Below, piece by piece: positions 11,689 through 20,824 of a DNA stretch of 64,000 nucleotides (the stretch's first letter is position 1; each line of letters starts with the position of its first letter). The stretch is from CAWIMX01 sp963837345 (lineage in GTDB: Bacteria > Acidobacteriota > Vicinamibacteria > Vicinamibacterales > CAVVIG01): the NCBI GenBank assembly GCA_963837345.1, contig CAWIMX010000001.1, positions 3,038,001 through 3,102,000 of the forward strand, read 5' to 3'. A program made the translations under genes and the position numbers. Under the pieces are notes generated by a model. The model did not search any database, had not been told where the DNA came from, and saw only the letters and a list, made by a program, of their open reading frames with translations.

Positions 11689-12636
11689 GTGCTGACGAGC
11701 GATCAGATCAAGGCGCGGGCGCGCGAGGTCGGATTCGACGCCTGCGGCATCGCGCCCGCGACGGCTTTGCCGGAGCTCGGCGCGATGCGCGCCTGGCTCG
11801 ACCGCGGACACAACGGATCGATGACGTACCTGCGGCGCTCCGCGCGCAAGCGATCCGACGTTCGACAGATCCTGCCGACGGCCCGATCGGTGATCGCGAC
11901 TGCGACCCTCTACCACACGGATCAGCCCCTCTCGGTCGAGCGCCGCGATCCGGCCCGCGCCACGATTGCGCGCTACGCATGGGGCGACGACTACCACGTC
12001 GTGGTCGGGCGGCGGCTCGAGACGCTGCTCCAGTGGATGCGCGAGACGGCGGATGAGCCGTTCGACGCCCGGGCCTGTGTGGATCACGCCCCCGTCCAGG
12101 AGCGGGTCTATGCGCGCCACGCCGGGGTCGGGTGGATCGGCAAGAACACCTGCACGATTCATCCGACGCTCGGCTCGTTTCTCTTCCTTGGCGAGATTGT
12201 GTGCAGCCTGCCGCTCGAACCGGACGCCCCGGCGCTGGACCAGTGCGGCCAGTGCTCGCTGTGCCTCGAGGCCTGTCCGACCGGCGCGCTGGTCGAGCCG
12301 GGGGTGCTGGACGCGCGCCGCTGCCTGTCCTACCTGACGATCGAGCATCGCGGCGATCTGGCTCCCGTCTGGCGGGGAGCTCTGGGCTCGCACATCTACG
12401 GCTGCGACATCTGTCAGGACGTCTGTCCGTGGAACGCGGCGGCGCCGACCTCGAGCGATCCGGCCTGGCAGCCCCGTCCGGCCTGGGACGCGCCGCCATT
12501 GACCGATCTCTGGCAAACTGGGGAAGATGGGCTGGCGGCGGCCACCGAGGGCACGTCGATGACGCGCGCGACGGTGCCGGTGCTGCGGCGCAACATCCGG
12601 ATCGCGCTCGAGAACGCAGGCGTCGACCCCGCATGA
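11689..12636 (+). CDS. queG: Epoxyqueuosine reductase QueG
   Basis: Last step of queuosine synthesis in tRNA: cobalamin-dependent reduction of epoxyqueuosine at wobble position 34. The N-terminal DUF1730 region holds V-D-H-A-P-V-Q-E-R with the proton-donor Asp, then G-W-I-G-K-N-T. Two [4Fe-4S] sites follow: C-G-Q-C-S-L-C-L-E-A-C-P and C-D-I-C-Q-D-V-C-P-W-N. Length 315 residues; the C-terminal HEAT-like extension of some homologues is absent. GTG start one base after acnA; the stop overlaps the next ATG (ATGA). Confidence 0.95.
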   Translation: MLTSDQIKARAREVGFDACGIAPATALPELGAMRAWLDRGHNGSMTYLRRSARKRSDVRQILPTARSVIATATLYHTDQPLSVERRDPARATIARYAWGDDYHVVVGRRLETLLQWMRETADEPFDARACVDHAPVQERVYARHAGVGWIGKNTCTIHPTLGSFLFLGEIVCSLPLEPDAPALDQCGQCSLCLEACPTGALVEPGVLDARRCLSYLTIEHRGDLAPVWRGALGSHIYGCDICQDVCPWNAAAPTSSDPAWQPRPAWDAPPLTDLWQTGEDGLAAATEGTSMTRATVPVLRRNIRIALENAGVDPA

Positions 12637-13256
12637 CGGAGTCAGGTATGGCATCACTCGCCCCGGCGTTGCTCATCGCGATGCCCCAGCTCGTGGATCC
12701 GAACTTCACCCGCACCGTCGTGCTGCTCTGCAAACACAGCGAGGAGAACGGCGCGTTCGGACTCGTCGTGAACCGCCCCCTCGTCACGACCGGGCATTTC
12801 GTCGTGGAACTTGGCGAGGCGGCGGAACACACTTCCGAGACGGGCAGCGAACGGGAGGAACGGCGGGAGGTGCTGACCGCCGAGCACGACCTGCAGGTCT
12901 GGGTGGGCGGCCCCGTTGAAACCTACCGCAGCTGGATGCTGGTGGGCGGGGAGCTGGCCCGCGCGGACGAGCCGCTTGGCATGCGCGTGGCCGCCGGCCT
13001 CTATCTGTCGACCTCGCCCGACCTGCTGCAGCGCCTGCTCGAGCCCGAGCCGCCGCCTCGCGCGCGCCTGATGATGGGGTATGCGCACTGGGGCCCCGGC
13101 CAGCTCGAGTCCGAGCTCCACGAATCGGCCTGGCTCCTGAGCGACATCGATCCGAGGCTGATCTTCGACACCTCCGCCGAGCGCATGTGGGAGCGCGCGA
13201 TCCGCCGGCTCGGCGCCGATCCGGCGACGCTTCACACGTCACGCGGCGTGCACTGA
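12633..13256 (+). CDS. YqgE/AlgH family protein
   Basis: Cytoplasmic protein of the UPF0301 family, of unsettled biochemical role. Hallmarks are L-A-P-A-L-L-I-A-M-P-Q-L-V-D-P-N-F, then N-G-A-F-G-L-V-V-N-R-P and Y-A-H-W-G-P-G-Q-L-E-S-E-L, with a C-terminal W-L-L-S-D-I-D-P segment. Length 207 residues. Translationally coupled to queG. An insertion of acidic and basic residues (E-A-A-E-H-T-S-E-T-G-S-E-R-E-E-R-R) near residue 65 is longer than usual and looks like a flexible loop. Confidence 0.92.
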   Translation: MTESGMASLAPALLIAMPQLVDPNFTRTVVLLCKHSEENGAFGLVVNRPLVTTGHFVVELGEAAEHTSETGSEREERREVLTAEHDLQVWVGGPVETYRSWMLVGGELARADEPLGMRVAAGLYLSTSPDLLQRLLEPEPPPRARLMMGYAHWGPGQLESELHESAWLLSDIDPRLIFDTSAERMWERAIRRLGADPATLHTSRGVH

Positions 13257-13257
13257 T

Positions 13258-13289
13258 AGGGATCGGGATGCGGGATTCGCGGGATCACG
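13258..13289 (+). repeat. Degenerate GGGAT stutter repeat
   Basis: Four GGGAT words at irregular 7-9 nt spacing (ggatcgggatgcgggattcg and onward) fill most of the 64-bp gap after the YqgE-family stop. It is the complement-like counterpart of the cccgaat series at 36089. Confidence 0.55.
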
Positions 13290-13320
13290 CCGTCGCGCGG
13301 GTCCTGCTGGACGACCACAC

Positions 13321-15024
13321 ATGACAAGAGCCGCGAGAGACGCAATGCTGGGAGTCGTGGTCGCGGCCGCGTGCACCGCGGCCTGCCAGGAGCAACCAGT
13401 GGACACTCACGAGAGCGCCGCGCCCGCGGTGCAGCAGCTGCAGCAGCAGATCGACCGCTTCGCGCCGACCGAGATCAGCGCCGACGTGAGCGCGCTGTCC
13501 GCGTCGGACCGTCAGGTGCTCGCGAAACTGGTCGAGGCATCGCGGATCATGGACACGCTGTTCCTGCGCCAGGTCTGGGCCGGCAACGAGGACATGCTGG
13601 CGCGCCTCGCCGCCGACGACACGCCTGAGGGCCGCGCCCGTCTGCACTATTTCATGATCAACAAAGGGCCGTGGTCGCGTCTCGACGGGAACCAACCCTT
13701 CGTCGAGGGTGCACCGCCCAAACCGGCCGGCGCCAACTTCTATCCGCCCGACGCGACGAAGGTCGAGGTGGAGGCCTGGCTGGCGACGCTGCCCGAGGCG
13801 CAGCGTACCCGGGCGACGGGATTCTTCACCACGATCCGGCGAACCCCGGACGGCGCCTTGACCGCCGTCCCGTACAGCGAGGAGTACGGGCGGGAGCTGC
13901 CGCGCGCCGCGGGGCTCCTGCGCGAGGCCTCTGCCCTCGCGACCGACCCGACCCTCAAGCGCTATCTCACCACACGGGCCGACGCCTTTCTCTCGAACGA
14001 CTACTACGACAGCGACCTGGCGTGGATGGAGCTCACGAGCGCCATCGAACCCACGATTGGCCCCTACGAGGTCTACGAGGACGAGTGGTTCAACTACAAG
14101 GCCGCCTTCGAGTCGTTCATCACCGTGCGGGACGAGACGGAGAGCGCGAAGCTGCAGATGTTCGCCGGCCAGCTGCAGGACATCGAGAACCACCTGCCGA
14201 TCGACGCGCGCTATCGGAACCCGAAACTCGGCGCCCTGGCCCCCATCGTCGTCGTGAACGAGGTGTTCACCGCGGGCGACGCCAACCGCGGCGTTCAGAC
14301 GGCGGCCTTCAACCTGCCGAACGATGAGCGGATCGTTCGCGAGAAGGGCAGCAAGCGGGTCATGCTCAAGAACGTGCAGGACGCGAAGTTCGAAAAGACG
14401 CTGGTGCCGATCTCGCGTGTCGCGCTGAATGCCGCCGATCAGAACCACATCGCCTTCGACGCGTTCTTCACGCACATCGTCGTCCATGAGCTCATGCATG
14501 GACTCGGTCCGCACAACATCACTGTCAACGGCCGGCCGACGACGGTGCGCCAGGAGCTGAAAGAGGCGTATTCGACGCTCGAGGAAGCCAAGGCCGACAT
14601 CTCCGGCTTGTTCGCGATTCAGTACCTGATCGACAAGGGCGTGCTGCCAGCGTCGCTCCAGGACACGTTGTACACGACCTTCCTCGCCTCCGCCTTCCGC
14701 TCGATCCGGTTCGGCCTCAACGAGGCGCACGGACGGGGCGTCGCGATCCAGCTGAACCACCTGCTCGACACCGGCGGGTTCTTCGTGCGCGACGACGGCA
14801 CCTTCGGCGTGGACAGCGCGAAAGTGAAGGAGGGCGTGGCGTCGTTGACGCGGCAGATCATGACGCTGGAGGCCGAGGGCGACTACCAGGGGGCGACCGA
14901 TCTCGCCAATCGCCTCGGGGTGGTGCGGCCACCCGTGCAGGCCGTGCTGGACAAGCTCACGTCGGTGCCCGTGGATATCGAGCCGCAGTTCACGACCGCC
15001 GAGGCGTTGACCGCCGCGCCCTGA
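13321..15024 (+). CDS. Zinc metallopeptidase lipoprotein, dipeptidyl-peptidase III (M49)-like
   Basis: Predicted lipoprotein: a short hydrophobic leader ends in T-A-A-C, giving a lipidated Cys near residue 21. The zinc site is a pentapeptide-type H-E-L-M-H followed by G-L-G-P-H, with a second motif L-E-E-A-K-A-D about 45 residues later; this arrangement matches family M49, where the second motif supplies the Glu ligand. Upstream features such as Y-E-V-Y-E-D-E-W-F-N-Y-K also fit M49. At 567 residues it is shorter than eukaryotic DPP III. It would remove dipeptides from short peptides at the periplasmic face. No operon partner is apparent. An alternative is an uncharacterised sister family of M49. 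Confidence 0.75.
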   Translation: MTRAARDAMLGVVVAAACTAACQEQPVDTHESAAPAVQQLQQQIDRFAPTEISADVSALSASDRQVLAKLVEASRIMDTLFLRQVWAGNEDMLARLAADDTPEGRARLHYFMINKGPWSRLDGNQPFVEGAPPKPAGANFYPPDATKVEVEAWLATLPEAQRTRATGFFTTIRRTPDGALTAVPYSEEYGRELPRAAGLLREASALATDPTLKRYLTTRADAFLSNDYYDSDLAWMELTSAIEPTIGPYEVYEDEWFNYKAAFESFITVRDETESAKLQMFAGQLQDIENHLPIDARYRNPKLGALAPIVVVNEVFTAGDANRGVQTAAFNLPNDERIVREKGSKRVMLKNVQDAKFEKTLVPISRVALNAADQNHIAFDAFFTHIVVHELMHGLGPHNITVNGRPTTVRQELKEAYSTLEEAKADISGLFAIQYLIDKGVLPASLQDTLYTTFLASAFRSIRFGLNEAHGRGVAIQLNHLLDTGGFFVRDDGTFGVDSAKVKEGVASLTRQIMTLEAEGDYQGATDLANRLGVVRPPVQAVLDKLTSVPVDIEPQFTTAEALTAAP

Positions 15025-15136
15025 GTGCGGGCAAGACGAGCAAGCCGAGCCGCAGGTATGTGATTGGGCTGTGTAGGAATGACACGCTCAGCCTGTCCGA
15101 TCGTGTGCGTTCGCGCGCCATGCCGGCATCGCGGTT

Positions 15137-15152
15137 TGGCAGAGGTCTTGAA
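15137..15152 (+). promoter_or_regulatory. Candidate sigma-54 promoter
   Basis: tggcagaggtcttgaa has GG at -24 and, after exactly 10 nt, GA in place of the usual GC at -12. Predicted transcription starts about 15163, giving a leader of about 17 nt to the ATG at 15180. A palindrome (atgccggcat) sits just upstream. The same TTGAA variant occurs at 31745-31760. Confidence 0.35.
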
Positions 15153-15179
15153 CCGAGGCGTGTATCTGAGAGCTCGTCC

Positions 15180-16877
15180 ATGGCCACGCGTCTGCACCTC
15201 CTCCTGATCGAGGATTCTGCCGAAGACGCCCTCCTGATTGTCGACGCCCTCGAGCAGGGCGGGTATCAGGTGGTCGGCGAACGGGTGTGCACCGCCGCGA
15301 CCGTCACCGATGCGCTCGAGCGGCAGCACTGGGACGTGGTGATTGCCGATTTCACCATGCCCGGCTTCAGCGGCGCGTCCGCCCTCGAGCTCGTGCGCGC
15401 GCGGCGTCCCGACGTGCCGTTCATCTTCGTGTCGGGCACGATCGGCGAAGACGTCGCGGTGGCGGCGATGCGGAACGGGGCGCAGGACTATCTCGTGAAG
15501 GGCAACCTGCGCCGCCTTGCGCCGGCGGTCGATCGAGAGCTGCGCGACGCCGTCGTGCGCCGCGAGCGCACGCGGGCGGAGGAGCGCCTGGCGCATCTGG
15601 CCTACCACGATCCGCTCACCGATCTCCCGAACCGCCGACTGCTCCACGATCGTCTGCAGCAGGCCATCCGGCTCGCGCACCGCGCCGAGCGGCCGCTGAC
15701 GGTGCTCGTGCTGGATCTGGACGGCTTCAAGGACGTGAACGACACGCTCGGGCATCACGTCGGCGACCAGCTGCTCGAGCAGTTCGGCATGCGCCTCCGG
15801 CACGTGATGCGCGACACCGATACCGTCGCGCGGCTCGGCGGCGACGAGTTCGCCGTGGTCCTGCCGACGGCCGATCTCGAGCAGGCCGAGCGCGCCACGC
15901 GGAAGATGCTGAGCGAAGTGGAACGGCCCTTCGTCCTCGGCGGGCGGGCGCTGGTGCTTCGGGTCAGCGTGGGCATCGCGGGCTACCCGTGCCACGGGTC
16001 GAGCGCCGACAGCCTGCTGCAGAACGCCGATGCGGCGATGTACGTCGCCAAGACGGACGGCAGCATGTGGTCGGTGTACAGCCCGGCGCGCGACCGGCGG
16101 GCCCACAGCCGCCGGACGCTGATTGTCGAGATGCGCGACGCGCTCACGACGCACCAGTTCGCCTTGGACTACCAGCCCATCATCCAGCTCGGCACCAACC
16201 GCCCGTTCGGCGTCGAGACGCTGCTCCGCTGGCAACACCCCGTCCGCGGTCGGCTGATGCCGGATGCGTTCATCGGGCTGGCGGAGCAGTCGGGCCTCAT
16301 CGATCGGCTGACGCTGCTCACGCTCGATCGCAGCCTCCAGGACTGGCGGGCCGGTCCGGCCGGCCCGCCCCTGAACGTCGCCATCAACGTGTCGCCGCGC
16401 ACGTTGCTCGATCCCGATTTCGTGAGCCGGATCGAAGAGGTGGTGGGCGGCAACGGCGCCAGCGGCGCGGACGTGACCCTTGAAATCACCGAGAACGTGA
16501 TCGTGGCCGATCCCACGCGCACCCTTCGCTGTCTCGCGCAACTGCACGATCTCGGCGTGCGCCTGGTGGTGGACGACTTCGGGACCGGCTACTCGTCGCT
16601 GAGCTACCTGCGGCGCCTGCCCGTCGACGCCCTGAAGATCGACAAGTCGTTCGTGCTGGGCCTGGCAGGCGGCGAAGACGAAGTGATCGTCCGGTCTACG
16701 ATCGACCTGGCGCACAATCTCGGCCTGACCGTGGTGGCCGAAGGCGTAGAGACCGGGACCGTCCGCGATCGCCTGGCCGCGCTCGGGTGCGACATGGGCC
16801 AGGGGATGTTCTTCGGTCCGCCCGACACGGCCGCCGCCACGCGCGAGCGCCTGCGCCTCACGCCCTCTCGCGGCTGA
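15180..16877 (+). CDS. Response regulator with GGDEF and EAL domains (c-di-GMP turnover)
   Basis: Cytoplasmic signalling protein. Residues 1-120 form a receiver domain (L-L-I-E-D-S-A-E-D-A; phospho-acceptor Asp in V-I-A-D-F-T-M-P-G; conserved Lys in Y-L-V-K-G). Next is a diguanylate cyclase domain with an intact R-L-G-G-D-E-F-A-V site, then a phosphodiesterase domain in which EAL is replaced by E-T-L in G-V-E-T-L-L-R-W. The later EAL motifs N-V-S-P-R, E-I-T-E-N, D-D-F-G-T-G-Y, K-I-D-K-S-F and A-E-G-V-E-T are retained, so hydrolysis may persist. The start at 15180 is chosen because the receiver domain begins there; the upstream in-frame extension has no domain. 565 residues. Partner histidine kinase not in the window. 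Confidence 0.93.
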   Translation: MATRLHLLLIEDSAEDALLIVDALEQGGYQVVGERVCTAATVTDALERQHWDVVIADFTMPGFSGASALELVRARRPDVPFIFVSGTIGEDVAVAAMRNGAQDYLVKGNLRRLAPAVDRELRDAVVRRERTRAEERLAHLAYHDPLTDLPNRRLLHDRLQQAIRLAHRAERPLTVLVLDLDGFKDVNDTLGHHVGDQLLEQFGMRLRHVMRDTDTVARLGGDEFAVVLPTADLEQAERATRKMLSEVERPFVLGGRALVLRVSVGIAGYPCHGSSADSLLQNADAAMYVAKTDGSMWSVYSPARDRRAHSRRTLIVEMRDALTTHQFALDYQPIIQLGTNRPFGVETLLRWQHPVRGRLMPDAFIGLAEQSGLIDRLTLLTLDRSLQDWRAGPAGPPLNVAINVSPRTLLDPDFVSRIEEVVGGNGASGADVTLEITENVIVADPTRTLRCLAQLHDLGVRLVVDDFGTGYSSLSYLRRLPVDALKIDKSFVLGLAGGEDEVIVRSTIDLAHNLGLTVVAEGVETGTVRDRLAALGCDMGQGMFFGPPDTAAATRERLRLTPSRG

Positions 16878-16931
16878 GGCCCTCTCCGCCGGGACCTCGC
16901 GCGGCTCCCACTATACTGACAGGGAGCCCCC

Positions 16932-19328
16932 ATGAGCGACGTCGTGATCGACCCGGTCTGCGGCATGAAGGTGGATCCGTCGCGTGCGGCCGGATCGGTC
17001 ACCCACGAGGGGCGCACCTACTACTTCTGCTCCAAGGGCTGCGTCGCGAAGTTCGCCGCCGATCCGCAGAAATATCTGTCGGGTGGCCGCGAGCCCATGA
17101 CCGACGGGCACAGCCCCGTGATGCAGATCGGCGGCCTGAAGCGCCCGGCGCACCCGGCGCCACACACCTCGCACGCGGCGACCGGCACCCGGCCGCCGGC
17201 ACCACCTGCCCAGCATCCGGTCCGATACACCTGCCCGATGGATCCCGAGGTCGTCTCGGATCGGCCCGGCGCCTGCCCGAAGTGCGGCATGGCGCTCGAG
17301 CCGATGATGCCGGATCTGACCGAGACGCCGAACCCCGAGCTCGTGGACATGTCGCAGCGCCTGCGGGTAGGCGTGATCCTCGGCGCACCGGTGTTTCTCC
17401 TGGCCATGGGCGACATGGCGACGGGCGGGGCGCTGACACGGCGGATGGGCGCCACCGCCGCCAACTGGTTGTCGCTTGCCCTGGCCACACCGGTCGTCGT
17501 CTGGAGCGGGCGTCCGTTCTTCGAGCGGATGTGGGCGTCGTTCGTGAACGTCAGCCCGAACATGTTCACCCTGATCGGCATCGGCGTCGGATCGGCGTAC
17601 CTCTACAGCGCCGTGGCGACCATCGCGCCCGGCGTGTTTCCGGCAGGCTTCCGGATGAACGGAGCCGTCGAAACGTACTTCGACACCACCGTCGTCATCA
17701 TTGTGCTGGTGCTCGTCGGTCAGGTCCTCGAAATCCGCGCCCGCCAGCGGACGAGCGGCGCGCTCCGTGCGCTGCTCGGACTCGCGCCCAAGACGGCCCG
17801 GCTGGTGCTGGGCGCCGCCGAAGAAGACGTACCGCTCGACACCGTCGCCGTGGGGAACATCCTTCGCGTCCGCCCCGGCGAGAAGGTGCCGGTCGACGGC
17901 ACCGTCGTCGACGGCGGGGCCGCAGTGGACGAGTCGATGGTGACCGGCGAGAGCGTGCCGCTCGAGAAGCACGCGGGCGATCAGGTAATCGGCGGCACGA
18001 TCGCCACGGCGGGCACGTTCACCATGCGCGCCGAGCGCGTCGGCCAGGAAACGCTCCTGGCCCGCATCGTCCAGATGGTGGCCGAGGCGCAGCGCACGCG
18101 CGCGCCGATTCAGCGCCTGGCAGACGTCATTGCGGCGTACTTCGTGCCGACCGTCGTCGTCACCGCCGTCGTGACCTTCGTGGCCTGGAGCGTGGTCGGC
18201 CCGCCGCCGCGCCTTGCGGGCGGGCTCGTGAACGCCGTCGCGGTCCTGATCATCGCCTGCCCCTGCGCGCTCGGGCTGGCCACACCGATGGCCATCATGG
18301 TCGGAACGGGACGGGGAGCGCACGCCGGCGTCCTGATCCGCAATGCCGAGGCGCTCGAAGAGCTCGGGCGCGTCGATACGCTGGTCGTCGACAAGACCGG
18401 CACGCTGACGGCCGGCACGCCCGAGGTCTCGACCGTCGTGACGGCGGAGGGCTGGCGCGACGACGATGTGCTGCGCCTGGCGGCGGCGGTGGAGCGGGGC
18501 AGCGAGCATCCGCTGGCGGCCGCCATTCTCGCGGCCGCCGCGGCGCGATCCCTCACCGTGCCGGCGGTCTCCGAGTTCCGGTCCACGGCGGGCCAGGGAG
18601 TCGGCGGCCGCGTGCTCGGCCGCGCCGTGGATCTCGGTTCCGTCGATCTGCTCACCGCGCGCGGGATCGCGCCGGGCGCGCTGGCGGAGCGCGCCGACGA
18701 GCTCAGGCAGCAGGGCGCCACGGCGCTGTTCGTCGCCGTCGACGGCCAGGCCGCCGGTGTGATCGTCGTGGCCGATCCGGTGCGTCCGACGACCCCGGCG
18801 GCATTGTCGGCCCTGACGGCCGACGGCCTGCGCGTCGTGATGCTGACGGGCGACAACCGGACGACCGCACACGCCATCGCCGCGCGGCTCGGGATCGACG
18901 AGGTCCACGCCGGGGTCATGCCGGCCGACAAGCGCGCGATCGTGGAGCGGCTGCAGCGCGACGGCCGGCGCGTGGCGATGGCCGGCGACGGGGTGAACGA
19001 CGCGCCGGCGCTCGCGCAGGCCGACGTCGGGGTCGCGATGGGCACGGGCACCGACATCGCCATGGAAAGCGCGGGCTTGACCCTCGTCAAGGGCGACTTG
19101 CAGGCGCTCGTGCGCGCCCGGCGCCTGTCGCGCGCGACGCTCCGCAATATTCGTCAGAATCTCTTCCTCGCCTTCATCTACAATTCCGTCGGCGTACCCG
19201 TGGCCGCCGGCGTGCTCTACCCCGTCTTCGGGCTGCTCATCAGCCCGATCTGGGCCAGCGCCGCCATGACGTTGAGCTCGCTGTCGGTGATCGCCAATGC
19301 GCTCAGGCTTCGGCACGTGAAGCTGTGA
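16932..19328 (+). CDS. Copper-type P1B ATPase with YHS and heavy-metal-binding N-terminal domains
   Basis: Inner-membrane metal exporter. N-terminus: a YHS domain (D-P-V-C-G-M-K-V-D, then Y-Y-F-C-S-K-G-C), a His/Pro-rich linker, and a zinc-ribbon-like metal-binding domain (Y-T-C-P-M-D-P-E-V and A-C-P-K-C-G-M-A-L-E-P). The ATPase core has T-G-E-S-V-P, the membrane A-C-P-C-A-L-G-L-A-T-P metal site, D-K-T-G-T-L-T with the phosphorylated Asp, and G-D-G-V-N-D-A-P. The C-P-C motif points to Cu(I)/Ag(I). 798 residues. A TATACT hexamer at 16912 lies 14 nt before the ATG with agggag between, so a short conventional leader is possible. Confidence 0.93.
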   Translation: MSDVVIDPVCGMKVDPSRAAGSVTHEGRTYYFCSKGCVAKFAADPQKYLSGGREPMTDGHSPVMQIGGLKRPAHPAPHTSHAATGTRPPAPPAQHPVRYTCPMDPEVVSDRPGACPKCGMALEPMMPDLTETPNPELVDMSQRLRVGVILGAPVFLLAMGDMATGGALTRRMGATAANWLSLALATPVVVWSGRPFFERMWASFVNVSPNMFTLIGIGVGSAYLYSAVATIAPGVFPAGFRMNGAVETYFDTTVVIIVLVLVGQVLEIRARQRTSGALRALLGLAPKTARLVLGAAEEDVPLDTVAVGNILRVRPGEKVPVDGTVVDGGAAVDESMVTGESVPLEKHAGDQVIGGTIATAGTFTMRAERVGQETLLARIVQMVAEAQRTRAPIQRLADVIAAYFVPTVVVTAVVTFVAWSVVGPPPRLAGGLVNAVAVLIIACPCALGLATPMAIMVGTGRGAHAGVLIRNAEALEELGRVDTLVVDKTGTLTAGTPEVSTVVTAEGWRDDDVLRLAAAVERGSEHPLAAAILAAAAARSLTVPAVSEFRSTAGQGVGGRVLGRAVDLGSVDLLTARGIAPGALAERADELRQQGATALFVAVDGQAAGVIVVADPVRPTTPAALSALTADGLRVVMLTGDNRTTAHAIAARLGIDEVHAGVMPADKRAIVERLQRDGRRVAMAGDGVNDAPALAQADVGVAMGTGTDIAMESAGLTLVKGDLQALVRARRLSRATLRNIRQNLFLAFIYNSVGVPVAAGVLYPVFGLLISPIWASAAMTLSSLSVIANALRLRHVKL

Positions 19329-19330
19329 AG

Positions 19331-20821
19331 ATGGAGCCCGATATGATGCGCCGCCTGCCGTCCATCGCCGTGTTCGTGTGCGCCGCCGGCGTGATCCTCC
19401 TGGGGCAGCCGGGCGCCGACCGCGCGGCGTTCGACAAGCTGCGCGCCGAGGGCCTCGATCATTCCCAGGTCGAGCCGGTGTTCGACATGCTCACCACCCG
19501 GATCGGACCGAGACTGACCGCTTCGCCGGCGCAGGTGCGGGCGTCGGAGTTCATGCGCGACCGCCTCCAGGCCTATGGCCTGTCGAACGTTCATGTCGAG
19601 CCGTGGCACTTCGGACGCGGCTGGACCCTCGAGCGGCTCACGGTCGACCTCATCGAGCCCCGGTACCTGCCGCTCATCGCCTACGCGGACGGCTGGTCGA
19701 ACGGCACGGCGGGCGAGATCGTCGGCACGCCGGTGTTCATCGGCGGCAAGTCGCCCGAGGACGTGGCGGCGATGGCGGATCGCCTCAAGGGCGCGATCGT
19801 GCTCACGCAGCCGCCGATGCGGCAATTCGTCCGCGCCGACCGGCCGCAGCCGAGCGATCCCGGCTATGTCCCGCACTCGGCCGACTACGCCACCTCGGTC
19901 GGGCGGCGCGGCGGCAGCGGACGCGGACCGACGCCCGCCCAGCGGATCGCCGATATCCTCAGAACGTCGGGCGCCGCCGTGCTGGCGAAGCCGAGCGCAG
20001 GCGAACACGGCACCGTGTTCGTGACCGGCCGCGATCAGGGCCCCGATGCGCCGCCGGCCATCACGTTGAGCGCCGAGCACTACAACCTGATCGCCGCGAT
20101 GCTCGAGGACGGCGTCCCGGTCCGGATGCGCGTCAATGTGCAGACCCGCTTCTACGACGGCGACGGCAACGCCTTGAATGTGATCGCCGAACTGCCGGGC
20201 GCCGACCCCGCCCTCGGGAACGAGGTCGTGATGATCGGCGGACATCTCGATTCGTGGCACACGGGCGTCGGCGCGACGGACAACGCCGACGGCGCCACGA
20301 CGGTCGTCGAGGCCATGCGGATACTGAAGGCCGCCGGTGTCGCGCCGCGCCGCACCATCCGTGCGGCGCTCTGGAGCGGCGAAGAGCAGGGCCTGCTCGG
20401 TTCGCGCGCGTGGGTGCAGGCGCATCTCGCCGGGGAGGCGAACCGCGCGGAGCGCGAGCGCTTCGACGTCTACTTCAACATCGACAACGGCACCGGACCG
20501 ATCTACGGGTTCTACGAGCAGGACATGCCGGCAGTCGCGCCGGTCTTCGACGCCTGGCTCGAGCCGCTCAAGGCCCTGGGCGCCCGCCGCAACGTGATCG
20601 AGAGCGTCGGCTCGACCGATCACCTGAGCTTCATCGACGCCGGCGTCCCCGGCTTCAACCCCATTCAGGACTACGTCAACTACGACATCCGGACCCACCA
20701 CACGAACATGGACACGCCGGATCGCCTCGACACGAAGGACATCCGCGAGGCGGCGCTCGCGATGGCGTGGTTTGCGTACGAGGCGGCGATGCGCGAGGAG
20801 AAGATCCCGCGGCCTCGGTGA
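19331..20821 (+). CDS. Secreted M28 zinc aminopeptidase
   Basis: Periplasmic or secreted exopeptidase. A signal peptide (F-V-C-A-A-G-V-I-L-L-G) is followed by a PA-domain-like insertion (about residues 120-200) and an M28 catalytic core: G-G-H-L-D-S-W first zinc ligands, G-A-T-D-N-A-D-G bridging Asp, S-G-E-E-Q-G-L-L-G-S-R with catalytic Glu and ligand Glu, F-N-I-D-N-G-T-G, and S-T-D-H-L-S-F with the last His. 496 residues. It starts 2 nt after the ATPase stop; ATGs at 19343 and 19346 are alternatives. Probably cotranscribed with the ATPase, although no functional link is obvious. Confidence 0.9.
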   Translation: MEPDMMRRLPSIAVFVCAAGVILLGQPGADRAAFDKLRAEGLDHSQVEPVFDMLTTRIGPRLTASPAQVRASEFMRDRLQAYGLSNVHVEPWHFGRGWTLERLTVDLIEPRYLPLIAYADGWSNGTAGEIVGTPVFIGGKSPEDVAAMADRLKGAIVLTQPPMRQFVRADRPQPSDPGYVPHSADYATSVGRRGGSGRGPTPAQRIADILRTSGAAVLAKPSAGEHGTVFVTGRDQGPDAPPAITLSAEHYNLIAAMLEDGVPVRMRVNVQTRFYDGDGNALNVIAELPGADPALGNEVVMIGGHLDSWHTGVGATDNADGATTVVEAMRILKAAGVAPRRTIRAALWSGEEQGLLGSRAWVQAHLAGEANRAERERFDVYFNIDNGTGPIYGFYEQDMPAVAPVFDAWLEPLKALGARRNVIESVGSTDHLSFIDAGVPGFNPIQDYVNYDIRTHHTNMDTPDRLDTKDIREAALAMAWFAYEAAMREEKIPRPR

Positions 20822-20824
20822 GGC

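Noticed and set aside
16911..19316. 801-codon minus-strand frame opposite the copper ATPase
   Set aside because: Shadow frame with a His/Arg-rich sequence and no recognisable motif.
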